From: Hymenobacter sedentarius
GTDB taxonomy: Bacteria > Bacteroidota > Bacteroidia > Cytophagales > Hymenobacteraceae
Direction of reading: 5' to 3'
NCBI RefSeq assembly: GCF_001507645.1
Contig: NZ_CP013909.1
Coordinates: 2,976,001 to 3,040,000 of the forward strand
Length of the DNA stretch: 64,000 bases
The translations under genes and the position numbers were made by a program. Numbering within the stretch: position 1 is the first letter of the stretch; each line of letters starts with the position of its first letter. The notes beneath the pieces are model-generated. The model saw nothing but the letters and a program-made list of their open reading frames with translations. It was not told where the DNA came from and searched no databases. Below, piece by piece: positions 17,562-26,125 of the stretch.

Positions 17562-18185
17562 TCAAGTCAGCGCATACAGCAGAATATTGACCCCAAACTT
17601 GGTGTTGTCTTCGGCCAGAAAGCGCTTGTTGCGGAAGTCGTAATCCCACTCGCAGCCATAGTCTTTATTGGAGTAAAGCACGCCAATGCGGCCCTTTATT
17701 TCCACAGCTTTCAGATAGTCGTGCACCAGGTCGTCGCCCCAGCCATTGAGCTCAAAGCCGGTGTTGGGCGGGCCTTCCTTGAACTTAAAAAACTGCGAGT
17801 AAATCGGGTGGGTATTAGGGATTTTCTTGAGGGCGCCCGTGCCGAAACACTGGCGCATCTGCTCCTCAAAGGACCGGGCAAAAAGGCCGTCGATGTCGTG
17901 ATTGCAATCGTCGACAAACACGAAGCCGCCGTTGCGCACGTACTGGGTAAAGTTCTTTTTCTCGATAGCCGAAAACTGCACCAGCCGGTGGCCCGACAGG
18001 TAGCAGAACGGATAGTTGAACAGCTCCGGACTATCCAGGGCCACTACTTTTTCCTTGGGGTCGACGGGCACAGTGGTGTACTGCACCAGGGAGTGCAGCA
18101 GGTTGGCCGGCATCCGCTCGTCCACGGCGTCCCAGTCGCCGGAATGGTATTTCAAACGCACAAAAGTGAAAGGGGTACCGGGCAC
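17562..18185 (-). CDS. DUF4159 domain protein
   Basis: A 207-residue protein of the DUF4159 family. It reads TFVRLKYHSGDWDAVDERMP at the N-terminus, then YPFCYLSGHRLVQFSAIEKK, GGFVFVDDCNHDIDG and a conserved end (YGCEWDYDFRNKRFLAEDN). The fold is expected to be glutamine-amidotransferase-like, but no catalytic triad is obvious. The start is a GTG at 18185. No ATG exists upstream before a stop at 18243, and the GTG places the conserved TFVRLKY close to the N-terminus as in cytoplasmic relatives. It is the first gene of the MoxR cluster and is divergent from the outer-membrane barrel gene. Confidence 0.85.
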   Translation of the reverse strand: MPGTPFTFVRLKYHSGDWDAVDERMPANLLHSLVQYTTVPVDPKEKVVALDSPELFNYPFCYLSGHRLVQFSAIEKKNFTQYVRNGGFVFVDDCNHDIDGLFARSFEEQMRQCFGTGALKKIPNTHPIYSQFFKFKEGPPNTGFELNGWGDDLVHDYLKAVEIKGRIGVLYSNKDYGCEWDYDFRNKRFLAEDNTKFGVNILLYALT

Positions 18186-18467
18186 AGATAACGAAATAGG
18201 GAAGTAAAAAGGGAAGTGGCCGGAAGCACGGCCGTTGGGCTGTTATTCGAAGTAGAAATAATGGGGTTGCTTTTTCGTTGCAATTGCGCCGCCGGTGTAG
18301 GGGCGCTTCTCAAGCTGATTCGGAAAGAGTGGGTGCAACTTTTGCGCGGGAAGCTGGCGTACTCATTCCTGCACCTTCTAGTTGAGCTGTCTTTTTAAGT
18401 TGAAAACATGCTTGTTAATCGAATGCATCGCAGCAATTTATCTCCGTCCATTATTCTATTTTATCCT

Positions 18468-19094
18468 ATGAAAAAGTCCCTGATTATCATTTTGCTAAGT
18501 ATGCTCTCGGCGCCCATGGCGCAAGCGCAATTTGGCGTAAAAGGCGGCTTGAACGTCGCTGAGCTAACCGGCCGAGAGGGAGAAAGCGCCTCTTACAAAG
18601 CGTTTTACCACGTCGGTATTTTTTACCAAGCCAACCTGCTGGGGCCGATTGCCATCCAGCCGGAAGTGCAGTACTCCGTGGCCGGCGGCAACCTAAAATC
18701 GGCTTTCACCAACTACGACAGCGAATTGCACTACTTCACGGTTCCGGTATTGGCCAAAGTTACCGTAGGGCCCGTGTTTGTGGAAGGCGGGCCGCAGTTC
18801 GGGGTGCTGCTCAGCGCCAACCAATCGGGCAAGCTGCAGGTCGGACTCGCGCCCGATGGCACGCCCGCCTACGGCAATGACTCGCGACCTGCAACCGGCA
18901 GCTTCAAACGCGGCGACTTCAGCCTGGTGGGCGGCGTGGGGCTGAAGCTGGCCGGCAACTTCTCGCTGGGCGGCCGGCTGGTGGCTGGCCTCAACGACAT
19001 CAACGATGTGAAGAACCTTTCCGGCATCAACGACCCCCGCCTCAAGAACCGGGTGTTTCAAGTGTATGCAGCGCTGCAGTTTGGGAAGAAGTAG
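18468..19094 (+). CDS. Outer-membrane beta-barrel protein (PorT-like)
   Basis: A 208-residue protein. The signal peptide (MKKSLIIILLSMLSAPMAQA) is cut before QFGVKGGLNVAELTG, a hallmark opening of Bacteroidota small beta-barrels of the PorT / OMP_b-brl_2 family. Alternating strands follow (IAIQPEVQYSVAGG, YFTVPVLAKVTVGPVFVEGG, FSLVGGVGLKLAGNFSLGGR) and the chain ends near an aromatic strand, FQVYAALQFGKK. The ATG at 18468 is chosen over an earlier one at 18408 because it places the signal peptide at the N-terminus. It is expected in the outer membrane; cargo or ligand is unknown. Confidence 0.85.
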   Translation: MKKSLIIILLSMLSAPMAQAQFGVKGGLNVAELTGREGESASYKAFYHVGIFYQANLLGPIAIQPEVQYSVAGGNLKSAFTNYDSELHYFTVPVLAKVTVGPVFVEGGPQFGVLLSANQSGKLQVGLAPDGTPAYGNDSRPATGSFKRGDFSLVGGVGLKLAGNFSLGGRLVAGLNDINDVKNLSGINDPRLKNRVFQVYAALQFGKK

Positions 19095-19123
19095 GGTTGA
19101 GATGGTGTGAAGAAAATTAGAGT

Positions 19124-19366
19124 GTCATGCCGAGCGGAGTGAAACATCTCGCGGTTTGTACTAGCTAAACCGCCTGCCTTATGGCCCAATCGGCTGTCAT
19201 GCAGAGCGCAGCGAAGCATCTTATGACCGTTGAACGAGTCGTGCTGACATGATAAGATGCTTCGCTGCGCTCTGCATGACAGAAGGGGCTAATAGATGAA
19301 AGGTTAGTACTGAGGTAAAGATGCTTGGCTACGCCGACCTTCGGTTCGCTACGCTCGGCATGACAG
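19124..19366. repeat. Family B palindromes, cluster of copies
   Basis: A perfect palindrome with 30-base arms lies at 19194-19223 and 19253-19282 (CTGTCATGCAGAGCGCAGCG and its complement). It is flanked by half copies at 19124-19150 and about 19319-19366. It fills nearly all of the 309-base gap between the convergent barrel and PmbA-like genes, so it may act as a shared 3' structure. No other content is seen in this gap. Confidence 0.8.
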
Positions 19367-19403
19367 TCTCTATCCTCTTTCAACCAATCTCTTACCTAGT
19401 TAA

Positions 19404-20729
19404 TTAAATGGCGTCAGAAAGACTGGTAAAGGTGAAGTCGCGGATTTTGAGCGGCGGCACCAGGCAGCCGGCCAGGCGTTGCGGCTTGCCGATGGCCTCG
19501 ATGTTGTTGAGCATGATGATGGGGCTCTCGTTGAAGCGCAGGTTCTTGATGGGAAACTTGATTTTCCCGTTCTCGATGTAGAAGGTTCCGTCGCGGGTCA
19601 GGCCGGTGTAGAGCAGCGTTTGCGGGTCTACTTCGCGGATGTACCACAGGCGCGTGACCAAGATGCCTTTGGCCGTGCCCTTGATGAGGTCGGCCGTGCT
19701 CTGGGTGCCGCCGGCCATGATAAAGCCGTTGGGGAAGGCCGTAGCGGGCACGTTGTTTTTCTGCGCCCAAAAGCGGGTGTAAAATAGGTCTTTGACTACG
19801 CCTTTCTCAACCCAGGTTTGGCGCTTAGTGGGCAGGCCGTCATTGTCGAAGGCATTGCCGGGCACCTCCGCGTTCATGGGGTCCGAGTAGATGGTTATCC
19901 GTTCGTCAAATAGCTTTTCGCCCTTGCGGTTGCCGCCGCCTTTTTTGCTTAGAAAGCTGCGGCCTTCGTCGGCCTCGCGGGCGCCCATGCCAAAGACGAG
20001 CCCGCCCAGTAGCGACAGGTCATCGCCGGCCATGAGGGCGGCCGGCTCCAGAATCACGGTGTACTTGCCGGGCTCAATGGCTTTGGCCCCCACCGAGCTC
20101 AGCGCCTTGTTGGCGGCGCGTTCGGTGATGACTTTGGCGTTGAGCTTGGCGGGGTCGGTTACGTCGGCAATAGCATAGCCGGAGCCTTTGCCATCGGCCG
20201 TGCGTACCGTCACCGAGAAGTCGGTATTGGTAGTTTGCTGGTAGGCTTCCAGTCCCTTGGAGTTGCGGAGGGCCACAAACCGGGTGCCGCCATCCAGAAA
20301 TCCGGCGGAGGTTAGGTTTTTGGCTGCACACACGGCCATGCTGTCGGCCGCGGCTTGGGCCCGGGTGGCCGCCGTGAGCAGGGTAGTGGCCGTGGAGGGT
20401 GGGCTCAGATACGTTTGCGGACCAATAAATGGCACGTATTCCGGGCTTTCGGGCGCGAGCCTGGCAATTTCCTCGGCCCGCTGCACGCAGCGGCGCAGGG
20501 TAGCATCGTCGAATTCATTGCACGTGGCAATGCCACTGCGCTTGCCGAAGCGCGCCTCAACGGCCAGGGACACGGAGTCTTGCGAGCCGGCCGTGCTCAC
20601 GCTGTTGCGGGCGTAGCGGATGTTGCCAGCGGTGCGGCCTCGCAGCGTGGCCGCACATTCGTCGGCAGTGGTGTAGCTGAGAACCTTTTTTAGTAACGTC
20701 TGGGCGTCGTCTTTGGAGAGAATAGCCAT
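19404..20729 (-). CDS. PmbA/TldE-like subunit, pair 1
   Basis: A 441-residue member of the TldD/PmbA family, the non-catalytic partner in TldD-TldE zinc peptidases. It starts MAILSKDDAQTLLKKVLSYT and has RYARNSVSTAGSQDSVSLAV and RFGKRSGIATCNEFDD, the usual N-terminal lobe. The C-terminal lobe carries KGILVTRLWYIREVDPQTLL and ENGKIKFPIKNLRF. No HExxxH zinc motif is present. The start at 20729 is chosen because its two paralogues begin at the same place; an upstream ATG at 20897 would read through the family C repeat. It follows the TldD-like gene at 20974 and is the most divergent of the three PmbA copies. Confidence 0.9.
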   Translation of the reverse strand: MAILSKDDAQTLLKKVLSYTTADECAATLRGRTAGNIRYARNSVSTAGSQDSVSLAVEARFGKRSGIATCNEFDDATLRRCVQRAEEIARLAPESPEYVPFIGPQTYLSPPSTATTLLTAATRAQAAADSMAVCAAKNLTSAGFLDGGTRFVALRNSKGLEAYQQTTNTDFSVTVRTADGKGSGYAIADVTDPAKLNAKVITERAANKALSSVGAKAIEPGKYTVILEPAALMAGDDLSLLGGLVFGMGAREADEGRSFLSKKGGGNRKGEKLFDERITIYSDPMNAEVPGNAFDNDGLPTKRQTWVEKGVVKDLFYTRFWAQKNNVPATAFPNGFIMAGGTQSTADLIKGTAKGILVTRLWYIREVDPQTLLYTGLTRDGTFYIENGKIKFPIKNLRFNESPIIMLNNIEAIGKPQRLAGCLVPPLKIRDFTFTSLSDAI

Positions 20730-20760
20730 GAGGGGTTTGCAGGGATTGAAAGGTGAAAAA

Positions 20761-20960
20761 CTCCCCTCCTTACCAAGGAGGGGATGTTCGAGCCGCAGGC
20801 CCGGACGGGGGTGGTTGAATCGTTGAACGATAGGCGAAGAATGGCACCTGAACGTCTCTCGTGAGAATCGTTTGGGTGTCGTTCGTCCATCTTTCAACGA
20901 ATGCCACCACCCCAGCTAGCGCTTCGCGCCAGCGTCCCCTCCTTAAAAAAAGAGGGGAGT
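20761..20960. repeat. Family C palindromic repeat, copy 1 (inverted)
   Basis: The ends are CTCCCCTCCTT / AGAGGGGAG hairpins. Inside are GGGTGGTTG and a matching CCACCACCCC. The block with GTTCGAGCC and CCGGACGGGGGTGG lies on the left, whereas it lies on the right in the copies at 24161, 27486 and 61497, so this copy is reversed. It fills the space between the first TldD and PmbA genes. Confidence 0.85.
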
Positions 20961-20973
20961 TGTCGTCCTGACG

Positions 20974-22623
20974 CTAAACCTTGCGCGCCGTGTTGATGAC
21001 GTTCACGCCATTGAAGCGCGTGGTAGCCGAGCCGTGGCTCACCGAGGACACCTGCGCTGGCTGGCCCTTGCCATCGAAGAACGTGCCGAACAAGCGGTAG
21101 TCGGACTGGTCGCAGGAGCCCGCGCAGGCGCCCCAGAATTCCTGGGTATTCGACTGATAGGCCACGTCTTCCAACGGCTCCGTGATTTTCCCTTTTTCGA
21201 TGGCAAAGAAGAGCTGCCCGCCGAACTGGAAGTTGAAACGCTGCTGGTCGATGGAAAACGAGCCCGCGCCGGCAATGTAAATGCCCTTGTCCACGCCCTT
21301 CACCATATCATCGACACTCATTTTGGCTTTGCCGGGGCGCAGGCTGATGTTGGGCATGCGCTGGAACTGCACGTCTTCCCACGACTGCGCATAGGCGCAG
21401 CCATCCGATTCCTTCTGGCCCACGATGTGCGCCTGGTCCCTGATTTTCTGGTAATTCACCAGCTTGCCTTCCTTGATGATGTCCCACTCGCGGGTTTTCA
21501 CGCCCTCGTCGTCGTAGCCCACGTTCCCCACCGAGCCGGGCTGGAGCTTGTCGGCCACTATGTTGACTTCTTTCGAGCCGTAGGGCAGGTTTTTGGCCTT
21601 CCACTCCAGCGTGGCAAAGGAAGTGCCGGCGTAGTTGGCTTCGTAGCCCAACACGCGGTCGAGCTCCGTGGGGTGGCCCACCGACTCGTGGATGGTCAGG
21701 CCGAGGTGGCCCGGGTCGAGCACCAGGTCGTACTTGCCGGGCGTCACCGATTTCATCGTCAGCTTGGCCCTGGCCTGCTTGCCCGCCAGGGCCGCATCGG
21801 CCAGCATGTCGTAGCGCAGCTTGTAGCCCACAGTATCGGTACCCTGCGGGCCGCGCACCTGCTCTGCCGCGTTGGGCGTGAGGTACTCGAAGCCCAGCCC
21901 AACCGGCGCGCTCAGGGCCTCCCGCGAGCGGAACTTGCCCGACTTTGTATCCACGGCCGTGGCGTTGAACGTGGGCCAGAGCCGGTGAATGTCTTGGTCG
22001 ATGTAAGAGCCGTCGGTGCTGGCAAAGTACTTCTGCTCGTTCACCTGAAACAGCGCCGAGTTGATGTAATTGGCCCCCGCATCGAGCGCCGCAGCATTGG
22101 CCGCCAGCAGCAGGTCGACTTTTTGCTTGATGGGCACCTCAAAAGCGCTTTGCTGGAGGGGTGTTTTCCAGCTCACTTCGCCGTAGCCCTGCTGGGCCGC
22201 CAGCTGCACGGGCTCCTTCATCAACAGCCGGTTGGCCTTAGCAATTTCCACCGCCGCGCGGGCGGTAGCGGCCAGGCTGGCCTCGGTCACCACGCTGGTC
22301 GAGGCAAAGCCCCAGCAGCCCGCTACCAGCACCCGAATGCCGACCCCGTAGCTCTCGGTGCTCACAATATTCTGCACCTGCTTCTCGCGGGCAAACACGT
22401 ACTGATTGAGGGAGCGGCCAATGCGCACATCGGCGTAGCTGGCGCCGGCCGTTTTGGCGGCGTTCAGAGCCGCGTCGGCCAGGCGTTTTTTCACGATGAC
22501 ATCGGCGCCGGGCTCCAGCAGGCGGGCCGGGTCGACGGCCGTGTGGCCAAAGCCCGGTAAGCTCGGGAGAAACAGGGCACCAGTCGCCAGGCCGGTAAGG
22601 CCGACAAAGTCACGTCTTTTCAT
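20974..22623 (-). CDS. TldD-like zinc peptidase subunit with Tat-like signal, pair 1
   Basis: A 549-residue TldD homologue, longer than the 481 residues of E. coli TldD because of an N-terminal export signal. It starts MKRRDFVGLTGLATGALFLP, a twin-arginine motif followed by a hydrophobic stretch, so export by Tat is likely. The metal site is TIHESVGHP (His312, Glu313, His317), and a conserved Cys lies in the late WGACAGSCDQSDYRLFG segment. TldD-TldE dimers in E. coli degrade unfolded peptides and mature microcin B17; substrates here are unknown. The paired PmbA gene follows at 20729 across a family C repeat. Confidence 0.92.
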   Translation of the reverse strand: MKRRDFVGLTGLATGALFLPSLPGFGHTAVDPARLLEPGADVIVKKRLADAALNAAKTAGASYADVRIGRSLNQYVFAREKQVQNIVSTESYGVGIRVLVAGCWGFASTSVVTEASLAATARAAVEIAKANRLLMKEPVQLAAQQGYGEVSWKTPLQQSAFEVPIKQKVDLLLAANAAALDAGANYINSALFQVNEQKYFASTDGSYIDQDIHRLWPTFNATAVDTKSGKFRSREALSAPVGLGFEYLTPNAAEQVRGPQGTDTVGYKLRYDMLADAALAGKQARAKLTMKSVTPGKYDLVLDPGHLGLTIHESVGHPTELDRVLGYEANYAGTSFATLEWKAKNLPYGSKEVNIVADKLQPGSVGNVGYDDEGVKTREWDIIKEGKLVNYQKIRDQAHIVGQKESDGCAYAQSWEDVQFQRMPNISLRPGKAKMSVDDMVKGVDKGIYIAGAGSFSIDQQRFNFQFGGQLFFAIEKGKITEPLEDVAYQSNTQEFWGACAGSCDQSDYRLFGTFFDGKGQPAQVSSVSHGSATTRFNGVNVINTARKV

Positions 22624-22687
22624 TGTTTGCAGGAGTAAAGGTGAGTCAATAATTCAGTTTTAGTGGGAGCGTGCCAGGTGCCAAAAA

Positions 22688-22783
22688 GGCCGTCAAGTTG
22701 AGCTAAGCTGCAGCGGCTTTACTGAGAAAGTAATCGAAGTACTCGCGCAATAAAGGGCTTCCATTTAGCTCAACATGACGGCC
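22688..22783. repeat. Palindrome related to family B
   Basis: Arms GGCCGTCAAGTTGAGCTA (22688-22705) and TAGCTCAACATGACGGCC (22766-22783) pair with one mismatch. The GTCATGTTGAGCTA core resembles the GTCATGCTGAGCG core of family B. It fills most of the gap between pair 2 and pair 1 of the TldD-PmbA array. Confidence 0.7.
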
Positions 22784-22796
22784 CTGGGTTGGTCGG

Positions 22797-24131
22797 TTAA
22801 ACAGCGTCGGACAGGCTGGTGAAGGTGAAGTCTCGGATTTTGAGCGGCGGAATCAGGTTGCCACCCAAGCGTACCGGCTTGCCAATGGCCTCCAGGTTGT
22901 TGAGCATAATGATGGGGCTTTCGTTGAAGCGGAAGTTCTTCACCGGAAACTTGATTTGGCCGTTTTCGATGTAGAACGTTCCGTCGCGGGTCAGGCCTGT
23001 GTAAAGCAGAGTCTGGGGGTCAACCGGGCGGATGTACCACAGGCGGGTGACCAGGATGCCTTTGGCCGTGCCTTTGATGAGGTCGGCGGTGCTTTGGGTG
23101 CCGCCTTCCATAATCCAGCCGCCGGGGCGGGGCAGGTCGGGAATCCCAGCTTTCTGGGCCCAGTAGCGCGACGAGTAAAGGTTTTTCACCACGCCTTTCT
23201 CAATCCAGGTCACCCGCTTTTGCGGGCGGCCATCGCCGGAAAACGTGAGGTCAGGAATCTCGGCGTTCAGTGGGTCGGAGTAAATGGTCACCCGCTCGTC
23301 AAACATCTTTTCGCCTTTGCGATTGCCGCCGCCTTTCTTGCTCAGGAAGCTGCGGCCTTCGTCGGCGTTGCGGGCATCTAGCGCGCCCATCAGGGCCACC
23401 ATCAGCGAGGTGTCCACGTTCGAAACCAGCGCGTTGGGTTCCAGAATGACGGTGTACTTGCCCGGCTCAATGGCGCGGGCCTTCATCGAGGACGACGCCT
23501 TTTCGGCGGCCACGCGGGTGAGGCGCGCCGCGTCGAACTTGCTGGCGTCGGTGTAGTCGGCGGCGGCATAGCCCGAGCCGGTGCCGTCCGGGGTTCGCAC
23601 CGTCACGCTGAACTCCACGTTGGTGAATTGCTGATAAGCTTCCAGGCCTTTCGAGTTGCGCTTGGCCACAAAGCCGGCCGAGTCTACCAGAAAGCCGGCG
23701 GAGCTCACCTTTTTCTGGTCGCACAAGGCCGTGCTGGCGCCCATCTGGCGGGCGCGGTAGTCGGGGTCGATAGCGGCGGTGGAAGCCGCGAAGGATTTGC
23801 TGCCGTCCAGGTATTGCTGCGGGCCGAGGAGGGGCATGTACTCGGGGCTCTCCGGCGCGAGCTTGGCAATTTCCTCGGCCCGCTGCACGCAGCGACGCAG
23901 GGTAGCATCGTCGAACTCGTTGCAGGTAGCCAGGCCGCTGCGCTTGCCGAAGCGGCTTTCTACGGCCAGGGATACGTTATCCACGGCACCGGCCGTGCTG
24001 ATGGTGTTGCGCGCCGAGCGCACGTTGCCGCCAATTTGGCCGTTGAGGGAGACCTCGCACTCGTCGGCCGTGCTAAAGCTCAGTACCTTCTTCAGGATGG
24101 TCTGAGCGTCGTCTTTGGAAAGAATGGGCAT
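22797..24131 (-). CDS. PmbA/TldE-like subunit, pair 2
   Basis: A 444-residue PmbA-like protein starting MPILSKDDAQTILKKVLSFS. It shares RSARNTISTAGAVDNVSLAV and RFGKRSGLATCNEFDD with the copy at 26126-27445, to which it is clearly closer than to pair 1, indicating that pairs 2 and 3 are the younger duplication. The C-terminal lobe has KGILVTRLWYIRPVDPQTLL and ENGQIKFPVKNFRF. It lacks HExxxH, as expected for the TldE role. No export signal is seen at its N-terminus although its TldD partner has one; how the pair would meet in the same compartment is unresolved (co-export in a folded complex is one option). Confidence 0.9.
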   Translation of the reverse strand: MPILSKDDAQTILKKVLSFSTADECEVSLNGQIGGNVRSARNTISTAGAVDNVSLAVESRFGKRSGLATCNEFDDATLRRCVQRAEEIAKLAPESPEYMPLLGPQQYLDGSKSFAASTAAIDPDYRARQMGASTALCDQKKVSSAGFLVDSAGFVAKRNSKGLEAYQQFTNVEFSVTVRTPDGTGSGYAAADYTDASKFDAARLTRVAAEKASSSMKARAIEPGKYTVILEPNALVSNVDTSLMVALMGALDARNADEGRSFLSKKGGGNRKGEKMFDERVTIYSDPLNAEIPDLTFSGDGRPQKRVTWIEKGVVKNLYSSRYWAQKAGIPDLPRPGGWIMEGGTQSTADLIKGTAKGILVTRLWYIRPVDPQTLLYTGLTRDGTFYIENGQIKFPVKNFRFNESPIIMLNNLEAIGKPVRLGGNLIPPLKIRDFTFTSLSDAV

Positions 24132-24160
24132 TAGTCAGAGTTGTTGAGTTGAGAGAACAA

Positions 24161-24326
24161 ACTCCCCTCCTTACCAAGGAGGGGATGCTGGCGCAAAGCG
24201 TCAGCTGGGGTGGTTGCGGGCGTTGCACGGCTCGCGCTCGAATCGTCCGGGTATCGTGCAACGAATCCAACCACCCCCGTCCGAACCTGCGGTTCGAACA
24301 TCCCCTCCTTAGCCAAGGAGGGGAGT
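24161..24326. repeat. Family C palindromic repeat, copy 2
   Basis: Ends ACTCCCCTCCTTACCAAGGA and CCAAGGAGGGGAGT enclose a GGGGTGGTTG / CAACCACCCCC inner stem and a GTTCGAAC-type segment near the right end. It is nearly identical along its length to the copy at 61497-61662. It lies between the second TldD and PmbA genes. Confidence 0.88.
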
Positions 24327-24340
24327 TGACCGTTCGACGG

Positions 24341-25993
24341 TTAGCCGATTTTGCGGGCGGTGTTGATGACGTTGACGCCGTTGAAGCGCGTGGTGGCCGA
24401 GCCGTGGCTCACGGCCGAGCTCTGCGAGGGCTGGCCCTTGCCGTCGTTGAAAGCGCCAAACAAGCGGTAATCGCTCTGGTCGCAAATGGCCGAGCAACTG
24501 TTCCAGAACTCCTGGGTGTTGGCCTGGTAGGCCACGTCTTCGAGCATGCCGGTAATCTGGCCCTTTTCAATGGCGTAGAACACCTGCCCACCGAACTGGA
24601 AGTTGTAGCGCTGCTGGTCGATGGAGAACGAGCCGTTGCCGGCGATGTAAATGCCCTTGTCCACGTTCTTCACCAGCTCATCCACACTCAGCTTGGCCGT
24701 GCCGGGCTGCAGGCTCACGTTGGGCATGCGCTGAAACTGCACATCCTGCCACGACTGCGAGTAGCAGCAGCCGTCCGATTCCTTCTGGCCTACCACGTGC
24801 GCCTGGTCGCGGATTTTCTCGTAGTCTACCAGCGTGCCTTCTTTGATGAGGTCCCAGCGCTTGGTTTTCACGCCTTCGTCGTCGTAGCCCACGGCACCGA
24901 GCGAGCCGGGCTGCAGCTTGTCGGCCACAATGTTGACCAGCTTTGAGCCGTATGGAATCTTCTTGGCCTTCCACTCCAGGGTGGCAAAGCTGGTGCCGGC
25001 GTAGTTGGCTTCGTAGCCCAACACGCGGTCGAGCTCGAGCGGGTGGCCCACGCTTTCGTGGATAGTCAGGCCCAGGTGGTGGGGGTCGAGCACGAGGTCG
25101 TACTTGCCTGGCGTTACCGATTTGGCGGTCAGCTTTTCCTTTACCTGCTTGGTGGCAGCGGCCACGTCTTCCAGCATGTCGTAACTGTTCTTGTAGCCGA
25201 TAATGTTGGAGCCGGCCGGGCCCGCGATTTTGTCGGTGGCCTTAGGCGTGAGGTATTCGTAGCCCAGGCCCATGGGCGAGCTGAGCGCCTGCCGCGAACG
25301 GAATTTGCCCGAAGCCCGGTCAATGGCCGTCACGCCAAAGGTGGGGTAAATGCGGTGAATGTCCTGGTCGATGTAAGAGCCGTCGGTGCTGGCAAAGTAC
25401 TTCTGCTCATTCACCTGAAACAGTACCGAGTTGACAAAGGAAGCCCCCAGGTCAAGCGCTTTGGCATTGACACTCAGAAGCAAGTCAACCTTGTCTTTAA
25501 TCGGAACTTCAAAGGCGTTTTGCTGGATGGGCGCCTTCCAGGCTACTTCGCCGTGGCCTTTTTCCGGAGCCAGTTGCACCTTCTCTTTTTGCACCTTGGA
25601 GTTGGCTTTGGCAATCTGCACCGCCAGTTGGGCCGCTTTGGCAATACCGGCTTCGGTCACCGTGTTGGTGGCTGCGAAGCCCCAGGTGCCGTTGGCAATC
25701 ACGCGCACGCCCACGCCGTAGCTTTCGGTGCTCGAAATGTTCTGTACCTGCTTTTCGCGGGTGAACACGCCCTGGTTGAGGTAGCGACCAATGCGCACAT
25801 CGGCGTAGGTAGCGCCGGCGGCTTTGGCGGCGTTGAGGCCGGCATCGGCCAGGCGCTTTTTCTGGGCCGCGTCAGCCCCTGGCTCCAGCAGGCGGGCGGG
25901 GTCCACCAGGTTGCCGGCGAAGCTGGGAATGTTGGGGATGAACAGGGCTCCGGCCGCCAGGCCAGTAAGTCCCACAAAGTCGCGTCTTTTCAT
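24341..25993 (-). CDS. TldD-like zinc peptidase subunit with Tat-like signal, pair 2
   Basis: A 550-residue TldD homologue. The N-terminus MKRRDFVGLTGLAAGALFIP is a twin-arginine type signal. The zinc motif is TIHESVGHP (His312 to His317), and the late Cys-containing segment is NSCSAICDQSDYRLFG. The residues after the zinc motif (LDRVLGYEANYAGTSFATLE) match the other two copies, so the active-site lobe is the best conserved part of the triplet. Its PmbA partner follows on the same strand after the family C repeat at 24161-24326. It is probably a periplasmic peptidase subunit; the substrate is unknown. Confidence 0.92.
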   Translation of the reverse strand: MKRRDFVGLTGLAAGALFIPNIPSFAGNLVDPARLLEPGADAAQKKRLADAGLNAAKAAGATYADVRIGRYLNQGVFTREKQVQNISSTESYGVGVRVIANGTWGFAATNTVTEAGIAKAAQLAVQIAKANSKVQKEKVQLAPEKGHGEVAWKAPIQQNAFEVPIKDKVDLLLSVNAKALDLGASFVNSVLFQVNEQKYFASTDGSYIDQDIHRIYPTFGVTAIDRASGKFRSRQALSSPMGLGYEYLTPKATDKIAGPAGSNIIGYKNSYDMLEDVAAATKQVKEKLTAKSVTPGKYDLVLDPHHLGLTIHESVGHPLELDRVLGYEANYAGTSFATLEWKAKKIPYGSKLVNIVADKLQPGSLGAVGYDDEGVKTKRWDLIKEGTLVDYEKIRDQAHVVGQKESDGCCYSQSWQDVQFQRMPNVSLQPGTAKLSVDELVKNVDKGIYIAGNGSFSIDQQRYNFQFGGQVFYAIEKGQITGMLEDVAYQANTQEFWNSCSAICDQSDYRLFGAFNDGKGQPSQSSAVSHGSATTRFNGVNVINTARKIG

Positions 25994-26010
25994 GAAGATG
26001 ATGATTTAGA

Positions 26011-26101
26011 ACGTCATGCTGAGCGCAGTCGAAGCATCTCTACTGCGCAAGTAATTAAGTTAGTATTGAGGTAGAGATGCTTCGACAAGCTCAGCATGAC
26101 G
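26011..26101. repeat. Family B palindromic repeat
   Basis: The arm ACGTCATGCTGAGCGCAGTC continues to GAAGCATCTC; the right arm GAGATGCTTCGACAAGCTCAGCATGACG has a few mismatches. It lies between TldD of pair 2 and PmbA of pair 3. Confidence 0.82.
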
Positions 26102-26125
26102 ACCTTAATTCGCGGTCAAAACCAG

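Noticed and set aside
18216..18398. A 60-codon plus-strand frame upstream of the outer-membrane barrel.
   Set aside because: No recognisable domain; it covers the region where divergent promoters are expected.
21034..22560. A 508-codon plus-strand frame antisense to TldD of pair 1, with similar frames opposite the other two TldD genes.
   Set aside because: Present opposite all three paralogues, as expected for shadows of conserved codons; composition is His/Ala/Val-rich with no known fold.
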